30,483 nucleotides of DNA from JAPEKQ01 sp964516845 (lineage in GTDB: Bacteria; Joyebacterota; Joyebacteria; Joyebacterales; Joyebacteraceae). Numbering within the stretch: position 1 is the stretch's first letter; each line of letters starts with the position of its first letter. Below the pieces are notes generated by a model. The model was not told the DNA's origin. It searched no databases and saw only the letters and a list, made by a program, of their open reading frames with translations. The DNA lies in NCBI GenBank assembly GCA_964516845.1, contig CAZEXP010000026.1:1-30483 (forward strand), in the 5' to 3' direction. The position numbers and the translations under genes were made by a program. This document shows positions 10,601 through 18,198 of the stretch, in pieces.

Positions 10601-10629
10601 TTGACGAAGTGAGCCAAATATGATATCAT
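10601..10629 (+). promoter_or_regulatory. Candidate sigma70-type promoter for the sorting-domain protein
   Basis: TTGACG (10601-10606), a 17-nt spacer and TATCAT (10624-10629), five of six matches in each box. It begins directly after the terminator and lies 66 nt before the ATG at 10696. Confidence 0.6.
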
Positions 10630-10695
10630 GCGGTGACTGGATCTCAGATACCTGTATTCTCATGCGGCCGTGTGGCCCGGGCCAGGAGGAGAGGT

Positions 10696-11217
10696 ATGAA
10701 GCGGATCGTCATCACTGCTGCGGTCCTGATCGTCGCGCTTGCGTGTGCATCTTCATCACGCGCGGATTATGTCGTCTCGCAGAGCGTTGTCGGGTCCGGC
10801 GGCGGGAGCGCGAGCGGAGGCTCGTACTCGGTCGTCGGCACGGTCGGGCAGCCGGCCATCGGCGTTACGTCGGGCGGCGGCTACATCGGGGAGATCGGCT
10901 TCTGGTACCAGCCGGGGTGGCTTCTGACGGGTGTGGGTGAGGATGACTTCCCGAAGAGCTTCTCCATCGGGCAGAACTACCCGAACCCGTTCAATCCGGT
11001 CACGACGTTCGCCTACTCGGTACCGACCCGCGCCCGCGTGAGCATCATCATCTACGACGTTTCGGGGCGTGAGGTGCGGACGCTCGTCGACGAAGAGGTC
11101 GAGCCCGGCTTCCATCAGACCTTGCTCCACGCAACCGGTCTTCCGTCGGGCATCTACTTCGTGCGAATGGTGTCCGGGAAGTTCACGGACACACGCAAGA
11201 TCACGCTTCTGAAGTAA
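10696..11217 (+). CDS. Small secreted protein with type IX-type C-terminal sorting domain
   Basis: 173 aa from ATG 10696, behind AGGAGGAGAGG. The signal peptide is MKRIVITAAVLIVALACASS, then SRA. Residues about 25-70 carry the GSGGGSASGGSYSVVGTVGQ pattern, then PAIG and GFWYQPGW, a glycine-rich beta motif seen in many secreted proteins of FCB and related phyla. The C-terminal 80 residues are a FlgD-like/type A sorting domain: FSIGQNYPNPFNPVTTFAYS, VPTRARVSIIIYDVSGREVR, LPSGIYFVRM and a terminal KITLLK. In Bacteroidota such domains direct export by the type IX system; use of that route here is inferred, as no secretion gene is in the window. It is a single-gene transcription unit with its own promoter and terminator. 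Confidence 0.8.
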   Translation: MKRIVITAAVLIVALACASSSRADYVVSQSVVGSGGGSASGGSYSVVGTVGQPAIGVTSGGGYIGEIGFWYQPGWLLTGVGEDDFPKSFSIGQNYPNPFNPVTTFAYSVPTRARVSIIIYDVSGREVRTLVDEEVEPGFHQTLLHATGLPSGIYFVRMVSGKFTDTRKITLLK

Positions 11218-11221
11218 CGGT

Positions 11222-11259
11222 GGGTCCAGCGGGACATATCGGGTCCTGCGGGACATATG
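11222..11259 (+). repeat. Two-copy 19-bp tandem repeat
   Basis: gggtccagcgggacatatc (11222-11240) is followed directly by gggtcctgcgggacatatg (11241-11259), 17 of 19 bases identical. It is intergenic, between a stop codon and the terminator. The period is not a multiple of three and no function is evident. Confidence 0.8.
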
Positions 11260-11270
11260 AGGACGATCAG

Positions 11271-11315
11271 AGGGGCGAGCGACCGCCTGAGCGCGGTTCC
11301 TCGCCCTTTTTGCGC
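11271..11315 (+). terminator. Rho-independent terminator
   Basis: gggcgag pairs with ctcgccc, and an inner accgc pairs with gcggt (loop ctgagc), with a 2-nt internal loop between the two stems. TTTTT follows at 11307-11311. It ends the sorting-domain gene. Confidence 0.75.
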
Positions 11316-11319
11316 TCTC

Positions 11320-11348
11320 TTGACACCAGGAGCCCCTCCCGGTAGAGT
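11320..11348 (+). promoter_or_regulatory. Candidate sigma70-type promoter for the second GIGT-repeat gene and possibly the dapL-fol-pan operon
   Basis: A perfect TTGACA (11320-11325), a 17-nt spacer and TAGAGT (11343-11348), 50 nt before the ATG at 11399. As no terminator is seen until 18138, it may drive the whole run to 18105. Confidence 0.55.
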
Positions 11349-11398
11349 GCACGCAGAAGGTTCGCATCTGCAGGCAGTCTCCAGCGGAGGAGGATACG

Positions 11399-12603
11399 AT
11401 GCGCCAGGTCGTGATGGTTCTTGCGCTGTCGCTGATGGTCGTTTGTGCCGGAGCGGCGACGGGTGAAGCGCCCCGTCAGATACCGCCCACGGTGTGGTAT
11501 CAGGGATTCCTGGCGGATGTCTCGACGGATGAGCCGATCAACGGCACCGTCGACATCGTCGTCCGTCTCTACACGCTTCCGGCCGGCGGCACGGTCGTGT
11601 GGGGTCCTGAGACGCACGCCGGGACCACCGTCACCGAGGGTTGGTTCAACATCGAGCTAGGCTCGGCTCTTCCGCTGCCGGACTTCGATGGCCCGGCTCT
11701 CCATCTGGATCTGCGCGTCGACGGCGAAGTGATGTCGCAGCGCATGAAGCTCGGTTCCGTTCCCGCGGCGTTCCAGGCGGCGCACGCCGATTCGGCGTCC
11801 GCCGGAGCCGGCGGCACAAGNNNNNNNNNNNNNNNNNNNNNNNNNNNNNNNNNNNNNNNNNNNNNNNNNNNNNNNNNNNNNNNNNNNNNNNNNNNNNNNN
11901 NNNNNNNNNNNNNNNNNNNNACGGCACGGCCCGTGTCGAGGGTGTTGAGATGGCCACGGGTGCGAGTGACGGCTATGTCCTGACATCGGATGCGACCGGC
12001 GTGGGAACGTGGCAGGCTGTCCCCGCAAGCGCGGACAGCGACTGGACCGTCGACGGCGACAACATGTACGCGGCGGTAGCCGGCAGCCTCGGGATCGGGA
12101 CCAGTTCGCCGGCGGGACACGTCCATGTCTCCGCGGCGGGGCATGACAATTCGATCTTCGAGTCGACTGGCATCGGCGGTTCGGTCGAGCTCATCGCGCT
12201 GACGAGCGCCGGCGGCGTCTATGACGATCTGAAGATCTCGAAGCATGGCCCGAGCGCCTCGGGTTCCACGGCGGGCATCGCCCTTGCGGGGCTCGGACGA
12301 GTGTCCTCGGGAACGATGGCTACCGGCCTGATGCTTCAGGCCAAGGGCGACACCCCGATGTACTTCACGTCCGGTGACACAGTCCGCATGCGCATCGATT
12401 CGGTGGGCACCGTGAACATCCTCGACGTGCTGCATTTGGAGCCGACGAGTGTCATCCCGACGAGCCCGTCGAACGGAGATATGATCGTCTACGGGACGGT
12501 GCCCTCACAGGGCCTCTACATCTACATCAACGACTTCTGGGAGCTTCTTGTCGGCTCGGTCAAGGAGGACCCGAATCATCCGGCGGACGCGGTCGAGCGA
12601 TGA
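11399..12603 (+). CDS. Secreted GIGT-repeat surface protein, paralogue of 9300-10541, interrupted by a scaffold gap
   Basis: The N-terminal part (11399-11820) has a signal peptide (MRQVVMVLALSLMVVCAGAA), then IPPTVWYQGFLADVSTDEPI, EGWFNIELGS and LGSVPAAFQAAHADSASAG, closely matching the gene at 9300. After 100 Ns the frame resumes near 11920 with GTARVEGVEMATGASDGYVL, then a SLGIGTSSPAGHVHVS repeat, and ends at 12603. The C-terminal part differs from the paralogue (SGDTVRMRIDSVGTVNILDV, IYINDFWELLVG), as in tail-fibre-like proteins. The frames before and after the gap join only if the true missing length is 2 modulo 3, so 100 is a placeholder; the paralogue predicts roughly 30-35 missing codons. 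Its stop overlaps the dapL start by 4 nt (ATGA), an odd coupling of a surface protein to metabolism. Confidence 0.7.
11821..11920. other. Assembly gap (100 Ns)
   Basis: Exactly 100 undetermined bases, the conventional placeholder for a gap of unknown size. It falls in the repeat region shared by the two paralogous surface-protein genes, a likely cause of the assembly break. Confidence 0.98.
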
Positions 12604-13757
12604 CCGTAGCTGCGGAGCGGCTGCGGCTTCTGCCGCCGTATCTGTTCGTCGAGGTCGACCGTCGGAAACGGGCTCTCCGGGAGTCGGGCGCGGATCTCGT
12701 GGACCTCGGTATTGGAGACCCGGATCTGCCGACGTTCCCGGAGATCGTCGAGTCGCTGCGCGCCGCGTGCCTCGATCCGAAGACGCATCGGTATCCGTCG
12801 CAGCGGGGCGAGGCGTCGCTCCGTGACCTGTTCGCGCGGTGGTACGGCGAGCGGTACGGCGTGGAGCTGGACCCGGCGCGTGAGGTGCTCACGCTCATCG
12901 GGACGAAGGAGGGACTCGGACATCTGCCGCTGGCGGTGCTGGATCCCGGGCGGCTGGCGCTCGTTCCGGATCCGGGCTATCCGGTCTATCAGGCCGCCTC
13001 GTGGCTCGCCGGAGGGGATGTCAAGCACGTCCGGCTGGAGCCGGAGCTCGGGTTCAGGCCCGATTTCGACGGTCTGCCGCGCTCGTCGATGGACGACGCG
13101 CAGCTGATGTTCCTCAACTACCCGAACAATCCGACCGGCGCGCCCGCCGACGCCGACCTCTTCCAGCTCGCGGTCAACATGGCCGAGGAGCACGACTTCA
13201 TCGTCGTCAACGACGCGGCGTACGCCGAGGTGCTGTTCGAGGGGGAGCGGCTCTCCATCCTGCAGGCTGAGGGCGCCCGCAAGGTCGCCATCGAGTTTCA
13301 CTCTCTCTCAAAGACATTCAATATGACCGGGTGGCGCGTTGGTTTCGCCGTCGGGAACGCCGACGTGCTCGACGCGCTCGCGGACGTGAAGAGCAACATG
13401 GACTCGGGCGTTTTCACGGCCGTTCAGCGAGCAGCCGAGGAGGCGCTTCACCTGCCGCAGTCGAGGATTGACGGGCAGCTGGAGATCTACCGGCGGCGGC
13501 GCGACGTGCTCGTTGACGGGTTGAGGCGAGCCGGGTGGAACGTGCCCAGTCCTCACGCGACCTTCTACATCTGGTCGCGCGTGCCCACGGGAGAGGATTC
13601 CAGGGCGTTCGCCGCGCGTCTGCTCAACGATGCTCATGTGGTGGTGACGCCGGGCGCGGGGTTCGGCCCGGCGGGCGAGGGCTACGTCCGCATGGCGCTG
13701 ACGGCGCCCGAGGACCGCATCGTCGAAGCCGTTGCGAGAATCGCCCGAATCCTGTAG
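12600..13757 (+). CDS. dapL: LL-diaminopimelate aminotransferase
   Basis: 385 aa, the usual length. It is a class I/II PLP aminotransferase that converts tetrahydrodipicolinate directly to LL-diaminopimelate for lysine and peptidoglycan. The N-terminus PPYLFVEVDRRKRAL and motifs DLGIGDPDLPT, HRYPSQRG, TLIGTKEGLGHL, LVPDPGYPVYQ, FLNYPNNPTGA and HSLSKTFNMTGWRVG (PLP lysine about K238) match the DapL group rather than aspartate aminotransferases. The ATG at 12600 overlaps the upstream stop by 4 nt. The downstream folB gene follows after 91 nt that contain a GGGGCT-CTCA-AGCCCC hairpin. A related aminotransferase with another substrate is possible, but the motif set fits DapL well. Confidence 0.85.
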   Translation: MTVAAERLRLLPPYLFVEVDRRKRALRESGADLVDLGIGDPDLPTFPEIVESLRAACLDPKTHRYPSQRGEASLRDLFARWYGERYGVELDPAREVLTLIGTKEGLGHLPLAVLDPGRLALVPDPGYPVYQAASWLAGGDVKHVRLEPELGFRPDFDGLPRSSMDDAQLMFLNYPNNPTGAPADADLFQLAVNMAEEHDFIVVNDAAYAEVLFEGERLSILQAEGARKVAIEFHSLSKTFNMTGWRVGFAVGNADVLDALADVKSNMDSGVFTAVQRAAEEALHLPQSRIDGQLEIYRRRRDVLVDGLRRAGWNVPSPHATFYIWSRVPTGEDSRAFAARLLNDAHVVVTPGAGFGPAGEGYVRMALTAPEDRIVEAVARIARIL

Positions 13758-13799
13758 TTTGGACGCGCTTGCCGGAGCCTGGGGCTGAAGCACCCCGGA

Positions 13800-13815
13800 G
13801 GGGCTCTCAAGCCCC
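13800..13815 (+). other. Short hairpin between dapL and folB
   Basis: ggggct (13800-13805), loop ctca, agcccc (13810-13815), not followed by a T tract, so probably not a terminator. It could be a processing or stabilising structure in the operon mRNA. Confidence 0.4.
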
Positions 13816-13848
13816 GGAGAGGGGCGCTCGCGTCTCAAGGAGGGCACC

Positions 13849-14214
13849 ATGGCGCAGTACATCATCTCGCTCGAGAACATACGCCTCTATGGGTACCACG
13901 GGGCGATACCGAACGAGCGTGAGCTGGGGCAGCGCTTCGAGATCGATGTCGAGATCCTCGCTGACCTCGAGGAGGCGGTCGCGACCGACGACATGAAGAA
14001 GACGGTCAACTACGAGACCGTGTACCGTCTTGTCGAGGCCGAGGTCGTCAACGAGAAATACCATCTTCTGGAGGCGCTTGCCGACAAGCTGGCGCGCCAC
14101 ATACTCGACAAGTTCGACAACGCGCTCGAGGTCACGGTGCGCATCAGGAAGCCGAGCGTCCCGATAGCAGGGTCGATCGATCACGTCCAGATCGAGGTGG
14201 TGCGGGAGCGGTGA
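13849..14214 (+). CDS. folB: Dihydroneopterin aldolase
   Basis: 121 aa, the typical length. It cleaves 7,8-dihydroneopterin to 6-hydroxymethyl-dihydropterin and glycolaldehyde in folate synthesis. The N-terminal motif ISLENIRLYGYHGAIPNERE is diagnostic, with GQRFEIDVEI, VNYETVYRLVEAEV, HLLEALADKLARHIL and VRIRKPSVPIAGSIDHVQIE. ATG 13849 is preceded by AAGGAGGG. The stop overlaps the folK start (GTGA), so translation is coupled to the next folate enzyme. Confidence 0.93.
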   Translation: MAQYIISLENIRLYGYHGAIPNERELGQRFEIDVEILADLEEAVATDDMKKTVNYETVYRLVEAEVVNEKYHLLEALADKLARHILDKFDNALEVTVRIRKPSVPIAGSIDHVQIEVVRER

Positions 14215-14780
14215 CGGTGACGGTGACGGCCTGGATCGGCATGGGGGCGAACGTCGGTGACCGGCTCGGGAACATCCGGACGGCGCTGGCCGAACTCGCT
14301 TCGCTCGATGCGACGACGGTCGTGCGGGTCTCATCGGTCTACGACACGACGCCATGGGGTGTGGCGGACCAGCGGCGGTTCCTCAACGCGGTCGTCGAGC
14401 TGTCGACCGCGCTGTCGCCCGAGGACCTGTTGTCCTCTCTGGGTGGTGTGGAGGAACGATGCGGGCGTGTGCGCCACGAGCGATGGGGGCCGCGAACGCT
14501 CGATCTCGACATTCTGTTGTACGATGACCGGATCGTGAACACGAAGGATCTTGTGATCCCGCATCCCCGGCTGGCGCAGCGCGCTTTCGTTCTGGTGCCG
14601 CTGGCGGAACTCGAACCGGAGCTCGCGGTGCCGGGGCTCGACGCCACTGTGATACAACTTCTTGAAGCGCTGGGCGACGAGGCGCTGGAAGCGAGACTCG
14701 TCGGGCCGCCGCCCGAATCGGGCGACGCAGGTGAAGCGGGGAACGAGAAGGAGGACGGGTGTCGACGAAGAACTACGTAG
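14211..14780 (+). CDS. folK: 2-amino-4-hydroxy-6-hydroxymethyldihydropteridine diphosphokinase
   Basis: 189 aa from GTG 14211. It transfers pyrophosphate from ATP to 6-hydroxymethyl-dihydropterin, the step after FolB. AWIGMGANVGDRLGNI, VSSVYDTTPWG, RRFLNAVVEL, and the signature RHERWGPRTLDLDILLYDD are all present, then IPHPRLAQRAFVLVPLAEL. After about residue 155 a charged, Gly/Glu-rich tail (PPPESGDAGEAGNEKEDG) extends beyond the usual end, and the coding region overlaps the kinase gene by 22 nt. Confidence 0.93.
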   Translation: MTVTVTAWIGMGANVGDRLGNIRTALAELASLDATTVVRVSSVYDTTPWGVADQRRFLNAVVELSTALSPEDLLSSLGGVEERCGRVRHERWGPRTLDLDILLYDDRIVNTKDLVIPHPRLAQRAFVLVPLAELEPELAVPGLDATVIQLLEALGDEALEARLVGPPPESGDAGEAGNEKEDGCRRRTT

Positions 14781-15403
14781 CCATCGAAGGCGTCATCGGC
14801 GTCGGAAAGACGACGCTTGCCACACTGCTTTCGAAGGAGTGGGGAGCTCACCTCAAGCTCGAGATCGTCGAGGAGAACCCGTTCCTCGCTCAGTTCTATG
14901 CGGACATGCGCGGCTACGCATTCCAGACGCAGCTGTTCTTCCTGCTCTCGCGGCACAAGCAGCAGCTCGAACTCAAGCAGTACGACATGTTCATGGAACG
15001 CGTGGTTTCCGACTACCTGTTCGCCAAGGACCGGATCTTCGCGAACATCACGCTCGACGATAACGAGCTGGCGCTCTACAAACGGTTGGCCGATCTCATC
15101 GAGCGCGAAGTCCCGAAGCCGGACGTCGTCGTCTATCTGCAGGGTTCGACGGACGTTCTGATGGACCGGATCCGCAAGCGCGCGCGGGAGTTCGAGCGCG
15201 ACATGTCCTACGAGTACATCGACACGCTGAACGAGGCGTACAACTACTTCTTCTTCCATTACAAGGACACACCGCTGATCGTCGTGAACACCAACGAGAT
15301 CGACTTCGTCGCGAACAGGTCGGACTTCGAAGAGCTTTCGCGCGAGATCGAGGAGCACATGATCGGCACGGCGTACTATGTCCCGATCGGAAGCAGGGGC
15401 TAG
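14759..15403 (+). CDS. Deoxynucleoside kinase (dGK/dAK/dCK family)
   Basis: 214 aa from GTG 14759, behind AGGAGG inside the end of folK. P-loop IEGVIGVGKTTLA, substrate region EIVEENPFLAQFYAD, QLFFLLSRHKQQ, the catalytic ERVVSDYLFAKDRIF motif, and an Arg-rich lid IRKRAREFERD are as in bacterial deoxyadenosine/deoxyguanosine kinases. It phosphorylates deoxynucleosides for salvage. From general knowledge, a kinase of this family next to, or fused with, folK is common in Bacteroidota and relatives, consistent with the gene order here. Its stop is 2 nt before panB. The nucleoside preference cannot be read from sequence. Confidence 0.88.
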   Translation: MSTKNYVAIEGVIGVGKTTLATLLSKEWGAHLKLEIVEENPFLAQFYADMRGYAFQTQLFFLLSRHKQQLELKQYDMFMERVVSDYLFAKDRIFANITLDDNELALYKRLADLIEREVPKPDVVVYLQGSTDVLMDRIRKRAREFERDMSYEYIDTLNEAYNYFFFHYKDTPLIVVNTNEIDFVANRSDFEELSREIEEHMIGTAYYVPIGSRG

Positions 15404-15405
15404 CG

Positions 15406-16218
15406 ATGGCTGATGGCGCATCGAAGAAGGTCACGGCTCCGGGCATTCGGGCCATGAAGGGGAGTGGTGAGCTGATTGTGGCGCTCACCGCGTACGATTT
15501 CATGACTGCGAAGCTCGTTGATGAGGCGGGAGCGGATGTCATTCTTGTGGGCGATTCCGCGGCGATGGTCGTACTCGGATACGAGAACACGCTGCCGGTG
15601 ACGGTCGAGGAAATGGTGATGCTCACTGCGGCGGTTGCGCGCGCGAAGCCGCGGGCACTGGTCGTGGGCGACATGCCGTTCATGTCGTATCAGGCGGACG
15701 TGGCCGACGCGGTGAGAACGGCAGGCCGTTTCGTCAAGGACGGGGGAGCCGCGGCGATCAAGCTCGAGGGCGGGGCGAAGGTCGCCGACCGCGTGCGGGC
15801 CATCATCGACGCGGGTATTCCCGTCATGGGGCATGTCGGGCTCACGCCGCAGTCGGTCAACGAGTTCGGTGGGTACAGGATCCAGGGGAAGAGCGACGGT
15901 GCGCGAGCGAAGCTGCTCGCGGATGCGAGGGCTCTGGACGACGCGGGTTGCTTCTCGCTGGTGCTCGAGGCGATGCCGAGCAGTCTGGGCGACGAGATCA
16001 CGGAAGCCGTCTCGATGCCAACCATCGGGATCGGCGCAGGGGCGGGGTGTGACGGTCAGGTCCTCGTGATCAACGATATCCTCGGGTACACGACGGGACG
16101 CGCGGCGAGGTTCGTGCGCGGCTACGGCGACGCCCGCTCGCTCGTCCTGGACGCCGCCCGCAGGTTCGCCGCGGACGTGCGGTCGGGCTCCTACCCGAAC
16201 GACGACGAATCCTACTGA
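15406..16218 (+). CDS. panB: 3-methyl-2-oxobutanoate hydroxymethyltransferase (ketopantoate hydroxymethyltransferase)
   Basis: 270 aa, a normal length. It transfers a hydroxymethyl group from 5,10-methylene-tetrahydrofolate to 2-oxoisovalerate, the first step of pantothenate synthesis. Motifs include ALTAYDFMTAKLVDEAGAD, ILVGDSAAMVVLGYENTLPV, VVGDMPFMSYQ, AAIKLEGG, VMGHVGLTPQSVNEFGGYR, SLVLEAMPSSLGDEIT and PTIGIGAGAGCDGQVLVIND. Its folate co-substrate fits the folB-folK genes just upstream. A short gap (47 nt) leads to panC. Confidence 0.95.
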   Translation: MADGASKKVTAPGIRAMKGSGELIVALTAYDFMTAKLVDEAGADVILVGDSAAMVVLGYENTLPVTVEEMVMLTAAVARAKPRALVVGDMPFMSYQADVADAVRTAGRFVKDGGAAAIKLEGGAKVADRVRAIIDAGIPVMGHVGLTPQSVNEFGGYRIQGKSDGARAKLLADARALDDAGCFSLVLEAMPSSLGDEITEAVSMPTIGIGAGAGCDGQVLVINDILGYTTGRAARFVRGYGDARSLVLDAARRFAADVRSGSYPNDDESY

Positions 16219-16265
16219 GACACCGAGAGACACACGCCTCGCGCAGACATCCGGAGGGATGCACG

Positions 16266-17105
16266 TTGGAGACGATCCGGACAGTGGCCGACATGGAGCG
16301 CCGCTCGGCCGAACTCAGGGCATCGGGGAGTATCATCGGACTCGTCCCGACGATGGGGTCTCTGCATGAGGGGCACTTGAGTCTAATCCGGCAGGCGGAC
16401 GGCCTGGCCGATACGGTCGTCGTGAGCGTCTTTGTCAACCCGACCCAGTTCGGCCCGTCCGAGGACTTCGAGAGCTATCCTCGCGACTTCGAACGCGACG
16501 CTGCTCTGGCTGCCGGCGCCGGCTGCGACATCCTGTTCGCTCCGGAGGCGAGCGACGTGTATCCCACGCACTACGCGACGGTCGTTCACGTGCAGCATCT
16601 GACGCGCAGGCTCTGCGGGGCGTTTCGCCCGGGGCACTTCGACGGAGTGACGACGGTCGTGGCGAAGCTCCTCAACATCGTCCGGCCGCATCTGGCCGTG
16701 TTCGGAGAGAAGGACGGGCAGCAGCTCGCCGTCATCGAGCGAATGGTGGCCGACCTCGATATGGACGTACGCGTCGTTCCAGGGACCACGGTCCGTGAGT
16801 CCGACGGACTCGCGATGAGTTCGCGCAACAGCTATCTCTCGACCGCGGAGCGGCGGGATGCGGTGGTGCTGTCGGAGGCGCTGACGCTCGCGAGGACCCT
16901 GTACGAGGCCGGCGAAATCGATGCAGGACTCGTCGTGGGGAGGATGCGAGAGCTGATCGAGGCGAGGGAGACGACGGAGATCCAGTACATCGAGGCGGTG
17001 GACCGGGCTACCATGGACCCCGCGACCGAACTCCGCGAGAACGTGATGATCGCGATGGCGGTCTTCCTCGGAGAGACGAGGCTCATCGACAACATCGTGC
17101 TGTAA
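16266..17105 (+). CDS. panC: Pantothenate synthetase
   Basis: 279 aa from TTG 16266, chosen because GGAGGG lies 7 nt upstream (16253-16258) and the protein begins METIRTVADM. It joins pantoate and beta-alanine with ATP through a pantoyl-adenylate. It shows GLVPTMGSLHEGHLSLI with the HxGH nucleotide motif, VFVNPTQFGPSEDFESYPRD, FRPGHFDGVTTVVAKLLNIV, FGEKDGQQLAVI and RESDGLAMSSRNSYLS. It works directly after PanB (with a ketopantoate reductase encoded elsewhere). Confidence 0.95.
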   Translation: METIRTVADMERRSAELRASGSIIGLVPTMGSLHEGHLSLIRQADGLADTVVVSVFVNPTQFGPSEDFESYPRDFERDAALAAGAGCDILFAPEASDVYPTHYATVVHVQHLTRRLCGAFRPGHFDGVTTVVAKLLNIVRPHLAVFGEKDGQQLAVIERMVADLDMDVRVVPGTTVRESDGLAMSSRNSYLSTAERRDAVVLSEALTLARTLYEAGEIDAGLVVGRMRELIEARETTEIQYIEAVDRATMDPATELRENVMIAMAVFLGETRLIDNIVL

Positions 17106-17190
17106 CGAGAGTGACCGCAGGCGGGCGGCGCCGGTCGAGCGGCGCGCTACGCCGGAAACGCGCAGGACCGGGGCGACGGAGGCCTCGAGC

Positions 17191-17670
17191 ATGGGAATTC
17201 TGTGGGCTCCCTGGAGGATGGAGTATCTGATGAGCGAGAAGACGCCGGAGTGCATCTTCTGTGTGAAGCACGCCGAGGACGATGACCGCGCCAACTACAT
17301 CATCTTCCGGACACCTCACTCGTTCGCGCTCCTCAATGCGTACCCGTACAACAACGGTCACCTGATGATCGCGCCCTACCGACATGCATCGTCGCTCTCG
17401 GCGCTGTCACTGGAGGAGCGGGCCGATCTCATGGAGGCCGTGGCGAGAGCGGAGGCCCTGCTGGGGCGGGCGTACTCGCCGCAGGGGATGAACGTGGGCG
17501 CGAACCTTGGCCACTGCGCCGGCGCCGGCGTTCCGGGACATGTCCACGTGCACATCGTCCCGAGGTGGGAAGGTGACACGAACTTCATGCCCGTGGTCGG
17601 TCAGACGAAGGTCATGCCGGAGACGCTCGAGGACACGTACGAGCGGCTCATGAAGCATCTCGAGGAGTAG
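17191..17670 (+). CDS. HIT-family protein, Ap4A phosphorylase-like
   Basis: 159 aa from ATG 17191. It starts LWAPWRMEYL, has a CIFC pair as in zinc-containing HIT proteins, NAYPYNNGHLMIAPYRH, and the histidine triad HVHVHIVPRW. The C-terminus, NFMPVVGQTKVMPETLEDTY, matches the actinobacterial type Ap4A phosphorylase group (Rv2613c-like), which splits diadenosine tetraphosphate using phosphate. It is cytoplasmic and part of the operon, 6 nt before the LytR_C gene. Hydrolysis of other dinucleotides or AMP conjugates is an alternative. Confidence 0.85.
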   Translation: MGILWAPWRMEYLMSEKTPECIFCVKHAEDDDRANYIIFRTPHSFALLNAYPYNNGHLMIAPYRHASSLSALSLEERADLMEAVARAEALLGRAYSPQGMNVGANLGHCAGAGVPGHVHVHIVPRWEGDTNFMPVVGQTKVMPETLEDTYERLMKHLEE

Positions 17671-17676
17671 CACTTC

Positions 17677-18105
17677 ATGGCCCGGAAGAAACGAAAGAAG
17701 AGCTCCGGTGCGTCGATCGCGTACACCATCACGGTCGTCGTGCTGCTCGCCGTGATCGTGTACTTCGGCTTCTCGGTCTACGGTGTCATCGCTCCGCCCG
17801 CGTCGCGCTCCGAGCCTATCTCGATCCTTGTTCTCAACGGATGTGGGGCGGAGGGGATCGGATTCCGCACGGCGAGGCACCTGCGCGGTCTCGGGTTCGA
17901 CGTCGTCGACTTCCGCAACGCGGAGGGCTTCGGGTACGAGGAGACCGTCGTCGTAGACCGCTCCGGAGACATGGGAAGCGCGATCAACGTGGCGAGGCAG
18001 CTGAGGACGGCGAACGTCATCCAGCAGCTTCAGACCACGCCGCTCGAAGACGTCGTTGTTATCGTGGGGAGAGACTACAAACGCTTTCTGAGCGAGCCGG
18101 GGTAG
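17677..18105 (+). CDS. LytR_C-domain membrane-anchored protein
   Basis: 142 aa. A very basic N-terminus (MARKKRKKSSG) is followed by one TM helix (about 15-37), then a domain with ISILVLNGCGAEGIGFRTAR, HLRGLGFDVVDFRNAEGF and ETVVVDRSG ... VVIVGRDYKRFL. This is the LytR/CpsA/Psr C-terminal (LytR_C) fold found alone, as a single anchored domain, in many bacteria. Predicted topology is N-in, C-out. Function is not established; a role at the cell wall is inferred from the domain's usual partners, and no LCP catalytic domain is present here. It is the last gene before the terminator. Confidence 0.75.
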   Translation: MARKKRKKSSGASIAYTITVVVLLAVIVYFGFSVYGVIAPPASRSEPISILVLNGCGAEGIGFRTARHLRGLGFDVVDFRNAEGFGYEETVVVDRSGDMGSAINVARQLRTANVIQQLQTTPLEDVVVIVGRDYKRFLSEPG

Positions 18106-18137
18106 GGGCGACGCACCCGGACACACTTGCCAATGAG

Positions 18138-18174
18138 AAGAGCCCGCGGCGGAAGCCGCGGGCTCTTGTTTTGT
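18138..18174 (+). terminator. Rho-independent terminator between convergent genes
   Basis: Perfect 13-bp stem aagagcccgcggc (18138-18150), GGAA loop, gccgcgggctctt (18155-18167), then GTTTTG. It ends the dapL-fol-pan operon. The T-rich side favours the plus strand. Confidence 0.88.
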
Positions 18175-18198
18175 GCGTTGGGTCGACCGTCCGGCGGC

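Noticed and set aside
11821..11920. Genuine frameshift or split gene at the N run
   Set aside because: The frame change depends on the placeholder length of 100; a gap of 2 modulo 3 bases would restore one open frame matching the paralogue.
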